Of a stretch of 64,000 bases of DNA, positions 36,689-48,600 are shown piece by piece. Made by a program: the position numbers and the translations under genes. Under the pieces are notes generated by a model, which was given only the letters and a program-made list of their open reading frames with translations, searched no databases and was not told the DNA's origin. The stretch is from Macrostomum hystrix (taxonomy: Eukaryota; Platyhelminthes; Macrostomidae), in contig CATNEN010000039.1 in assembly GCA_950097015.1 (NCBI GenBank), positions 20,453,501 to 20,517,500 on the forward strand, in the 5' to 3' direction. Numbering within the stretch: position 1 is the stretch's first letter; each line of letters opens with the position of its first letter.

Positions 36689-39600
36689 CTGCAGGATGGG
36701 GTTTTAAGTGAATTATGACACACTAATGAACTACGGAACACAGACACTGTACACAGACACTGTACACAGACACACACTCGCACACACTTATCAACGTCAG
36801 TAGTGCCTTTTTCCGCTCTATCCGATGAAACAACTTCCAGAATCACAAAACATTGGCATCGTCGAGATGTTCAACGATTCTTGTAGGGGTGTCTGGTGGC
36901 AAAAAAAGCCATCACAGGCATAATTTTTGTGCTCACAGAATTTCATCACGTAACCCCGTCGTCTATTATCGTTGACTATTTTAACGTGATTAATTTCCTA
37001 ATTTCTTCATTTTTAACCACAATGGATTCGCCAAAAAGGCTTATACAGAGCACCGCGATTCTTCCTTGTCACCGGGGTCTACGACAAGAATCGCTGAATA
37101 TCTCGACGATGCTGACGTCGGACGGCTTTGAAAGCTAGTTCATTGTAAAGGGTGGAAAATGTCGATTCGTATGGTGGACTTTCACGAAAATCGGTCATTC
37201 AGTTTTGGAGCTATGGTGAAGTAGGCAGTGTGTATTGGGAATACCACAGTTGTCTTTCTACTGTTTAAGGGAAGGGTGATTTCCCGTTGAGATTTCATGC
37301 AAACTGACAACAGTTTAAAGGGCTCACATTGATAGTCGGGATTTCTCGGTTTCCACCAGAATTTCTCCCAGCAGAGCAGGGCGGTAAAGAGCAGGACGAA
37401 AGCGAATGCGAGGACAAGCAGGTGCAGCTGGTTGGTGAAGAACAACGACCTGGCGATGCCCTCCGGCGATTTCGGATCGTCGAATTCCTGTTTGCGAGTG
37501 AAAGGTCACTCCGTTCCCGTCACTCTGTTCCCGTCACTCCGTTCCAGTCAGTCTCTCCCCGTCACTCTGTTCCCGTCACTCCGTTTCCGTCACTCCGTTT
37601 CCGTCACTCCGTTTCCGTCACTCCGTTTCCGTCACTCCGTTTCCGTCACTCCGTTTCCGTCACTCCGTTTCCGTCACTCTGTTCCCGTCACTCCGTTTCC
37701 GTCACTCCGTTTCCGTCACTCCGTTTCCGTCACTCCGTTTCCGTCACTCCGTTTCCGTCACTCCGTTTCCGTCACTCCGTTTCCGTCACTCCGTTCCCGT
37801 CACTCCGTTCCCGTCACTCCGTTCCCGTCACTCCGTTCCCGTCACTCCGTTCCCGTCACTCCGTTCCCGTCACTCCGTTCCCGTCACTCCGTTCCCGTCA
37901 CTCTGTCCTTATCACTCAGTTTTTTGTTCTATGTTTCAGCAACGAGCTGCTACCGCAACAAGAGAGCATGGCTGCTTCGTGCCTAACTAGCCATGCAAGA
38001 AGCTCTGCCCTATGTCAACAATTGAAGGCTGGAAGCATCGATTGGATTCTAAGCATTCGTTTTGGCTTAATCAATATATGCTCAAAACTAAGGCGCGTCA
38101 GCTGCTGCTTTCTCAGAAATTCGAAAGCATCGTCTGTTAGATTTCTTAAATTTTCTGGTCATATTTCTCTCAAAATCAATGTAGTAATTTGATTTTGCAA
38201 TTAATCCAGGTAGCCAGGGCTAATTAATCCAGGTAGCCAGGGCTATTTAATCCAGGTAGCCAGGGCTAATTAATCTCGGTAGCCAGGGCTAATTAATCTC
38301 GGTAGCCAGGGCTAGTTAATCTCGGTAGCCAGGGCTAATTAATCTCGGTAGCCAGGGCTAATTAATCTCGGTAGCCAGGGCTATTTAATCCAGGTAGCCA
38401 GGGCTATTTAATCCAGGTAGCCAGGGCTATTTAATCCAGGTAGCCAGGGCTAATTAATCTCGGTAGCCAGGGCTAGTTAATCTCGGTAGCCAGGGCTATT
38501 TAATCCAGGTAGCCAGGGCTATTTAATCCAGGTAGCCAGGGCTATTTAATCCAGGTAGCCAGGGCTAATTAATCTCGGTAGCCAGGGCTAATTAATCTCG
38601 GTAGCCAGGGCTAGTTAATCTCGGTAGCCAGGGCTAATTAATCTCGGTAGCCAGGGCTAATTAATCTCGGTAGCCAGGGCTATTTAATCCAGGTAGCCAG
38701 GGCTATTTAATCCAGGTAGCCAGGGCTATTTAATCCAGGTAGCCAGGGCTAATTAATCTCGGTAGCCAGGGCTAGTTAATCTCGGTAGCCAGGGCAAATT
38801 AATCTCGGTAGCCAGGGCTAATTAATCTCGGTAGCCAGGGCTATTTAATCCAGGTAGCCAGGGCTATTTAATCCAGGTAGCCAGGGCTAATTAATCTCGG
38901 TAGCCAGGGCTAATTGATCCAGGTAGCCAGGGCTAATTGATCCAGGTAGCCAGGGCTAATTAATCTCGGTAGCCAGGGCTATTTAATCCAGGTAGCCAGG
39001 GCTAATTAATCTCGGTAGCCAGGGCTAGTTAATCCAGGTAGCCAGGGCTAATGAATCTCGGTAGCCAGCGCTAATTAATCTCGGTAGCCAGGGCTAGTTA
39101 ATCTCTGTAGCCAGGGCTAATTAATCTCGGTAGCCAGGGCTAATTAATCTCGGTAGCCAGGGCTATTTAATCCAGGTAGCCAGGGCTAATTAATCTCGGT
39201 AGCCAGGGCTATTTAATCCAGGTAGCCAGGGCTAATTAATCTCGGTAGCCAGGGCTAGTTAATCCAGGTAGCCAGGGCTAATGAATCTCGGTAGCCAGCG
39301 CTAATTAATCTCGGTAGCCAGGGCTAATTAATCTCGGTAGCCAGGGCTATTTAATCCAGGTAGCCAGGGCTAATTAATCTCGGTAGCCAGGGCTATTTAA
39401 TCCAGGTAGCCAGGGCTAATTAATCTCGGTAGCCAGGGCTAGTTAATCCAGGTAGCCAGGGCTAATGAATCTCGGTAGCCAGCGCTAATTAATCTCGGTA
39501 GCCAGGGCTAGTTAATCTCGGTAGCCAGGGCTAGTTAATCTCGGTAGCCAGGGCTAATTAATCTCGGTAGCCAGGGCTAATTAATCTCGGTAGCCAGGGC

Positions 39601-42600
39601 TAATTAATCTCGGTAGCCAGGGCTAATTAATCTCGGTAGCCAGGGCTAATTAATATCGGTAGCCAGGGCTATTTAATCCAGGTAGCCAGGGCTAATTAAT
39701 CTCGGTAGCCAGGGCTAATTGATCCAGGTAGCCAGGGCTAATTAATCTCGGTAGCCAGGGCTAATTAATCTCGGTAGCCAGGGCTAATTAATCTCGGTAG
39801 CCAGGGCTAATTAATCTCGGTAGCCAGGGCTAATTAATCTCGGTAGCCAGGGATATTTAATCCAGGTAGCCAGGGCTATTTAATCCAGGTAGCCAGGGCT
39901 AATTAATCTCGGTAGCCAGGGCTAATTAATCTCGGTAGCCAGGGCTAATTAATCTCGGTAGCCAGGGCTAATTAGTCTCGGTAGCCAGGGCTAATTAATC
40001 CAGGTAGCCAGGGCTATTTAATCCAGGTAGCCAGGGCTAATTAATCCAGGTAGCCAGGGATATTTAATCCAGGTAGCCAGGGCTATTTAATCCAGGTAGC
40101 CAGGGCTAATTAATCCAGGTAGCCAGGGCTAATTAATCCAGGTAGCTGGGCTAATTGATCTAGGTAGCCAGGGCTAGTTAATCTTGGTAGCCAGGGCTAA
40201 TTGATCTCGGTAGCCAGGGCTAATTGATCCAGGTAGCCAGGGCTAATTGATCTAGGTCTCTGTGTCCGGGGCTAATTAATTAGCTGCTGGTAAGTCGGGG
40301 CTAATTAATCCAGGTAGCCAGGGCTAATTAATCTAGGTAGCCAGAACTCGCAGATAGCTAAGTCAAATTAAACAGCATCAGAATGCTTACCGCCTCGCTA
40401 CCCTTGTGCTGCAGTCCAACAAGATCAACAAGCACCCTGTGCTGCTTGGTAACTAGCCAGCTGATGAGGCAGTTAGTGACACTGGGCTCCAGTTTGGTGA
40501 GAAGTCCGCGGACAGACGGTCGCTTAATTACCATCTGTAGTTTGATGTTGAGCACTGAAGCCGGATGCTCCTGACGCATGTGCAGGTACATGAAGTGCTC
40601 AATCAGCGCACCGTAATGCCGGGCTGCCTCACTGCCGGCGTCTCCGTGACTGGCGTTCCGCGATGTCGATTGGCGAACGTCGAACGAGCTATCGCTGGAG
40701 TGTTGCAGCGAGGAGTCTCTGACCAACTCGCTCCAGGACTGCACCACTGAGAAATGGAAGCAGGTGACGGCAACGGAGTGACGGCAACGGAGTGACGGGA
40801 ACGGAGTGACGGGAACGGAGTGACGGGAACGGAGTGACGGGAACGGAGTGACGGGAACGGAGTGACGGGAATCTATACAGACATCTAGCTCGTTGTAAAG
40901 TACAGTTTAATGATAAATACCTTACTGAGTTGCACCCAAGTTGTGTTTACAGTGGGAAAGCCAAACACGAATTCATAAAATTTCGAACAACAATGGAGGC
41001 CCCGCTGCAGTAAAGTGCAGGTTTCACATCGCGTGTATTGGGAAGTTTTATTACCTTGACAAGGCAGCCACAGAAGCTATACCTGCACTTTTTATTCTCT
41101 CACGAACCGCAGAATCAGACTGAATTTCATAATCTTATCAAATCCACCTAAATCCTTTATATTAATAAACTACTATTCTTACTATTATTATATTATATCC
41201 CGTACATGCCGAGCTGCGACATTTAGCTGTAAGATTAGCGCATGCCTCAGTTAACAACCGACATTTGGCTTGTTTATTAAACTTACTGAATTTTATAAAT
41301 GCTCCTCTGATTCTTACCGATCGGACTCGATCCCATTTCGTAGGCTATGATCTCCTCGTAAGAGCCGTTAACGACAGTCATCTGGAAAATAAAAAAGTTG
41401 AACAAAGGTTTACTTATAACAAGTAAATAAGATGTTTGATTTATATACCAAACAACAGAAAAAAAAATTTAGTTATTTTTTTTAAATCACTTTTTAGTAA
41501 AAAATCTAGAATCGATATAGATATTTTTTTAGTTTACTATAAAATATATAGGATTCATAATTATTAGTTGCTTTTTTACTAACGAGAAAAAATTAATTCA
41601 ATAAATGTTTTTTTATTTTTAAAATTGTGTATAAAAATTTCTTTTATTTATATTTTACATTAATTCATAAATTCTTGATGATGTTTATCAATAATATATC
41701 AATATATATTCGAAAATATAATGACAATAAAATATTTGGCGAAAATATCATAATTGATATGTTTAACTGATTTCCGTAATTGTATATATTAAATTTCGTG
41801 TACTAGTAACCAAAAAATTACTTTTTTTGCTGAAAGAAATTGTGCAAATGTGTGAATGGTTCTTTAATGTTACGCGTTATATAAGTTTCATGGAAATTTA
41901 ACGAAATTTTATTTCTGGACCTGATTGTTTACCGACGTAAATGTGACTTATTCTCGATAAAAATTCTCAAACACCTGTTTTCGAATGTTACTGAGTCTTA
42001 GAGACAATCTTTCCATTGTTCTAAAGGTGCAAATCTGACAGCTAGAAAAATGTAGAGATTGAAGTTAATTACCTTTGACAGCCGTTAAATTGAACCCTTA
42101 AATTGTGTTTTTAATTGAAACTGACAGGCTGCAGTATGTCAACGATACATTTCTTAGGTTTCCACGGAAAAGGACAGATTTGAACGTACAGTCTCCAGTT
42201 AGTAAGGATCTCGATTTAGTCTAAATCAAATCATGCAGCCCTTACTAACGAGAAAAAATTAATTCAATAAATGTCTCGAGCAGTTTGTAACTAGGAATAA
42301 TTTAAATTATATTCTATGACTGCTAATCAAAATAAAATCATTTTAATCATTACGATCAGTTACGAATACCAGCATCGACCATGTAATTTCTAACATTAGC
42401 TTGAAACAGTTTGGAATCGTCCAAAGACTGCGAGCTCTGTCCCAGGGCCGTGGTGATGCCGGCGGTGAACATTGAGGTGATGACTAAGCCGAAGCAAATC
42501 CACAGGAAGGCGAATAGGCGACCGCAGATGGTTTTTGGCGAGCGATCGCCGTAGCTGGTGGTTTGACAGTCGGGTCCAGATGGTTTTGAGTTGATAGTTA

Positions 42601-45600
42601 CGAGATTTTTTATGTTATATTATTAGAAACAAAAAGCTGCGAGAAAATATTGTAGCCTTGCAGGGGGGAGAGAAGGGGAAGAGGAGAGATCTAAAAAGGG
42701 AAAGGAGAGATCTGAAGGGGAGAGGAGAGATCTAAAAAGGGAAAGGAGAAATCTGAAGGGGAGAGGAGAGATCTAAAAAGGGAAAGGAGAGATCTGAAGG
42801 GGAGAGGAGAGATCAGAAGGGTGAGAGGAGAGATTGAAGGGGGAGAGGAGAGATCGGAAGGGGGAGAGGACAGATCGGAAGGGGGAGAGGACAGATCGGA
42901 AGGGGGAGAGGAGAGATCGGAAGGGGGAGAGGACAGATCGGAAGGGGGAGAGGAGAGATCGGAAGGGGGAGAGGAGAGATCGGAAGGGGGAGAGGAGAGA
43001 TCGGAAGGGGGGGAGGAGAGATCGGAAGGGGGAGAGGAGAGATCGGAAGGGGGAGAGGAGAGATCGGAAGGGGGAGAGGACAGATCAGAAGGAGGAGAGG
43101 AGAGATTGAAGGGGAGAGGAGAGATCGGAAGGGGGAGAGGAGAGATCGGAAGGGGGAGAGGACAGATCAGAAGGGGGAGAGGAGAGATCGGAAGGGGGAG
43201 AGGAGAGAACGGAAGGGGGAGAGGAGAGATCAGAAGGAGGAGAGGAGAGATTGAAGGGGAGAGATCGGAGTGAAAGTAGGAGTCGTATAAGGAGGAGATA
43301 AATGTTTATTGGGGGATAAGAAGACTATGTGTTGGCTACAGAAAATTTTGTTGCGCATATTGAAAAAAACCAGCCAGACACAGCTATCCCTACAAAAACT
43401 TTTTTTGCTAACTTGTTGTTTTTTCAACAGGTCCTGAAAACGTGTTAATTTTGAAACTTCCAAATCGATTCACCGCTTCCTCTAGTAGGGCCACCGAAGC
43501 AAATAAAAAGCAAAAGTAGCGCAGTGGCCTGCGTCTTGTATTTTTAGAACAGAATTTAATTAGATTTTTGTGTTTCTGAGCCAATTTCTCAAAGCTGGTA
43601 GCGAACTGGGCATAAACAGACAGTCAAGCTAAAAGTGCTCGGCAAAAAGTTTTAGTCAACTAAATCGAGTCAGTTTCGGTCAGACAGTGTTTAAGTTGGT
43701 CGAGTTGTTGAAATAAACACAATCCAATCGCTACACATCATTTTGGGAGAGTTTTGTAACAAGAAAGCTTAGAGGATTCCACAGTGGCGGCCAAGGCAAC
43801 AAGGATTTGTGGGAAACTGTTAGTAGGCCGTCGATCTATTGCAATTCTGAATGGGGATTTCTAGCTGGGAGGCGGGGAAATTATCTGAACTCTCTTTTTG
43901 GCCTCTTTTTTCGACCTCCTGTGACCTCTACGCCTCTTCTACCCTTTCTTCCAGCAGTTCCGGCAAAACTTGTTCGTAGGCGGGGCTCGCACAGAGACTG
44001 AAAGTTTCTACCACAATTTTTCCTTCATCATTTTCGCGGCTGCATCCATCTTGTCTGCCAGTTTGTTAACAATATTGAATTTCATTGCTGTAAGCATTCG
44101 GTTGGTTTAAAAAATGTGACTTTCCAGCAAGGAACTGTCAAGAAAGCTGCAATGTTTGAATCAAAGTGAGAGAATGGAGAGTTAAGTGTGAGAGAATGGG
44201 AGAGTTAAGTGGGAGAGAATGGAGAGTTAAGTGGGAGAGAATGGAGAGTTAAGTGTGAGAGAATGGTAGAGTTAAGTGGGAGAGAATGGGAGAGTTAAGT
44301 GGGAGAGAATGGAGAGTTAAGTGGGAGAGAATGGAGAGTTAAGTGGGAGAGAATGGAGAGTTAAGTGTGAGAGAATGGTAGAGTTAAGTTGGAGAGAATG
44401 GAGAGTTAAGTGGGAGAGAATGGAGAGTTAAGTGTGAGAGAATGGGAGAGTTAAGTGGGAGAGAATGGAGAGTTAAGTGGGAGAGAATGGAGAGTTAAGT
44501 GTGAGAGAATGGTAGAGTTAAGTTGGAGAGAATGGAGAGTTAAGTGGGAGAGAATGGTAGAGTTAAGTTGGAGAGAATGGGAGAGTTAAGTGGGAGAGAA
44601 TGGAGAGTTAAGTGGGAGAGAATGGAGAGTTAAGTGGGAGAGAATGGAGAGTTAAGTGTGAGAGAATGGTAGAGTTAAGTTGGAGAGAATGGAGAGTTAA
44701 GTGGGAGAGAATGGAGAGTTAAGTGTGAGAGAATGGGAGAGTTAAGTGGGAGAGAATGGAGAGTTAAGTGGGAGAGAATGGAGAGTTAAGTGTGAGAGAA
44801 TGGTAGAGTTAAGTTGGAGAGAATGGAGAGTTAAGTGGGAGAGAATGGTAGAGTTAAGTTGGAGAGAATGGAGAGTTAAGTGGGAGAGAATGGTAGAGTT
44901 AAGTGGGAGAGAATGGAGAGTTAAGTGGGAGAGAATGGAGAGTTAAGTGGGAGAGAATGGAGAGTTAAGTGGGAGTGAATGGAGAGTTAAGTGGGAGTGA
45001 ATGGGAGGGCTCTGTTGCAGGGAATCGAGGTTCTGCACTGTGACACATAAATGGGTTACCCAGGCCGAAAGTACAATATGGGATAACCGATTTCGTTAAG
45101 AACGTGACATTTGATCCCAGACGAACAACGCGCTCTCACCCAACGGTTGTCATGGTGATGAAAGCCCACCAGCAGCCCTCCCAGAAGCCGCGCAGGAACG
45201 GCCTGGGAAATTCTTGAGGATTTTTTAGGCGCTCCTGAAATTTATTAGGCAATGACCGATTATTAATTAGACAAGGCTACTTGTACCTACGCAAGACAAT
45301 GTCAATAGAATTTTAGATTAGGATTTTTAGAAAAAAAACTAATTATGAGAATCCTTTTAAAGAAAACTAGTTACAATAGCAAAAACTATCTCGTCGACAT
45401 GTTTCTCACGGAGAAAATGTTACGGAAGCCACGTTCTCCGCAAAATGTAGGGTTTTTTAGCAGTGTATTTTTCTGTGAAAACCAGCCTCGCAAACATTTT
45501 CTAGGAAACACAGTTTCTAAGAAACCTTCCATTTCTAGCGGTCCTACCGCATTAATTCAGCCTCGCCGTGGTTTTACAGTGTTATCCGTGCGCATCAGTT

Positions 45601-48600
45601 TTAAGAATCAGCTAAGCTCACCATCAGCCAGGCGATGACGCCGGCGTAGGCGCATGACACCAGAATGATGACCAGCAGAGGCCAGGCGTGTACAACGAAG
45701 TTCAGCTGCGAGATGCCAGACAGGTGCGAACGGAGGCTCGGATCCAACCAGACCGCGCCTGACAGGGATTTAGGGGATGGGCGAGGATTTGAGTTTGAAT
45801 CTCAGCCAAGGATTATTATAAAAGTGTGACCTCAAGTGTGATCTCAAGTGTGACCTCAAGTGTGACCTCCTGTGTTACCTCCTGTGTGACCTTAAGTGTG
45901 ACCTCATGTGTGACCTCCTGTGTGACCTCAAGTGTGACCTCAAGTGTGACCTCCAGTGTGACCTCCAGTGTGACGTCCAGTGTGACGTCCAGTGTGGCTT
46001 CAATTGTGACCTCCAGTGTGACCTCCAGTGTGATCTCCAGTGTGATCTCCAGTGTGATCTCCAGTGTGATCTCCAGTGTGATCTCCAGTGTGATCTTAAG
46101 TGTGTCATTCGGTTTTGGAGATATTGTGAAGCATAGGCTGTGGTATTCGAAATACCCTTATGTCTTTCTACGGTTAATAAATCCATTAGTCTCACGGTGC
46201 GTTGTTTTTGTGAAATCAAGATCCAGTACCGGTACCTCCTAGTTAAAACTGAGAAACAGTCATCTGTAATTAGCGAACCCTATAGGTCTTGAAAACATGT
46301 ATTTCAGTAAGCCTTTTTAAAGGGCTAGAACTGTGAATTTAACTGGAGTATGCTAATGACAGGCAGTCTAGACTTGTCACCTGAAAAAAGTCCAGAGTTG
46401 AGATGCGAAATATAGACTTATGCTAAATAAAACGGGCGCTATCTGACAGAAAATGACAAACTCTATCAACTATTCAATGAGAATTGAAGGAAATCTAAGT
46501 TGTGCCTGAATAAATTGATCTAAAATGAGGTGAGATAGAGATGGTGAGAATGAGAGAGTTAGAAAGATACAGGGTGAGATCGAGAATGAGAGAAAGCTGT
46601 TAAGGTGAGAGGGGAAATGATTAATGATTCTTAAAAAATTAAAATCAAGGAATATTGGGATTTTCGGAATATAGTGATTCTTGGAATATTAGGATTCTTG
46701 GAATATTGGGATTCTTGGAATATTGGGATTCTTGGAATATTGTGATTCTTGGAATATTGGGATTCTTGGAATATTGGGATTCTTGGAATATTGGGATTCT
46801 TGGAATATTGTGATTCTTGGAATATTGGGATTATTGTAATATGATGATTTTTGGAATATTGGGATTCTTGGAATCTTGGGATTCTTGACATATTGGGATT
46901 CTTGGAATATTGGGATTCTTGGAATATTGGGATTCTTGGAATATTGGGATTCTTGGAATATTGGGATTCTTGGAATATTGGGATTCTTGGAATATTGGGA
47001 TTCTTGGAATATTGGGATTCTTGGAATATTGGGATTCTTGGAATATTGAGATTCTTGGAATATTCACACTCTTGGAATATTGGGTTACTTAGAATATTTG
47101 GATTCTTCGAATATAGGGATTCTTGGAATATAGCGATTCTTGGAATATTGGGATTCTTGGAATATTGGGATTCTTGGAATATTGGGATTCTTCGAATATA
47201 GGGATTCTTCGAATATAGCGATTCTTGGAATATTGGGATTCTTGGAATATTGGGATTCTTGGAATATTGGGATTCTTCGAATATAGGGATTCTTCGAATA
47301 TAGCGATTCTTGGAATATTGGGATTCTTGGAATATTGGGATTCTTGGAATATTGGGATTTTAGGAATATTGGGTTACAATGAATAATTGGATTCCTGGAA
47401 TATTGGGATTCTTGGAATATTGGCATTCTTGGAATATTGAGATTCCTAGAATATTGGGGTTTATCATCGTGAGATATATACAAAATCTTGGGATTTCGTG
47501 AATGATAGAATAATGGTAATCCTTCAATATTTTTGGGATTTCCAAACTGTTGGGATTACAAAGATCAACTGTTGTGAATTTCTGCTTTTAAGATTAAACT
47601 GGTTTCGTGTTTCGAAAGCGATTTTGCTGCACATGGAAATAAAATGTATAATCTCCGTTTTCCGCGAAATCAACAGACTTAGTTTTATTTTCGATATATT
47701 TTGTTTTTCTTCTAATTTATAACCGATATAAATAAGGACATTTTATTTAGGGACAAAATTTCTCTAATCTGGCCGTAATCAGAGCCTTATACCGCAGAAT
47801 CGCTTGGCATTGCATATTTTAGTTTGCCCTTGCGACATAACTGAAAATACTGTCCTAAATAAGGAACCACACAAAAAATAGAAAAATGAATTGTTCTAAT
47901 CAGCAAATTCACTATACAAAGTCACTAATTTGCTAGCACTAGCAGCCACTATTGGAAATTTCCTTTCATATTTCTTTCCTCTCAGAGATTTAGAAATTTG
48001 TTCAAGCCAAAAAAACGTTTATTGACCCTCGTTCTTTGAAAGCAAAAGAAAAACTTAAACGTGGTTAATCTTTCTTACTTTAAATTTGTTTAGATTTCAG
48101 AAGAACCTGCAGTTAAAAATTCTTAGGATCAATTTAGATTATGTTAAGATAATCAATGGATTAGGGAAGATTACACTTCGATAATCTAGGGATTTGGGCG
48201 GATTACAGTTCGATAATCTAGGGATTTAGGTAGATTACAGTTCGATAATCTAGGGATTTGGGCGGATTACAGTTCGATAATCTAGAGATTTGGGTAGATT
48301 ACACTTCGATAATCTAGAGATTAGGGTAGATTACAGTTCGATAATCTAGAGATTAGGGTAGATTACAGTTCGATAATCTAGGGATTTTGGCGGATTACAG
48401 TTCGATAATCTAGGGATTTGGGTAGATTACAGTTCGATAATCTAGGGATTTGGGTAGATTACAGTTCGATAATCTATAGGGATTTCGGTAGTGTGGTCAG
48501 ATAATCTTGGGATTTTGGCAGAATATGGTCAGATAATCTGTGGATTTAAGTGGATTATGGTCAGATAATCTGTAGATTTAGGTAGATTATGGTCAGATAA

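Noticed and set aside
38207-40350. CRISPR-like direct repeats
   Set aside because: Units are contiguous with no unique spacers and lie in a eukaryotic intron; it is a minisatellite.
42821-43273. 150-codon Glu/Gly/Arg-rich open frame
   Set aside because: Pure product of the 21-bp purine repeat in an intron of the receptor gene.
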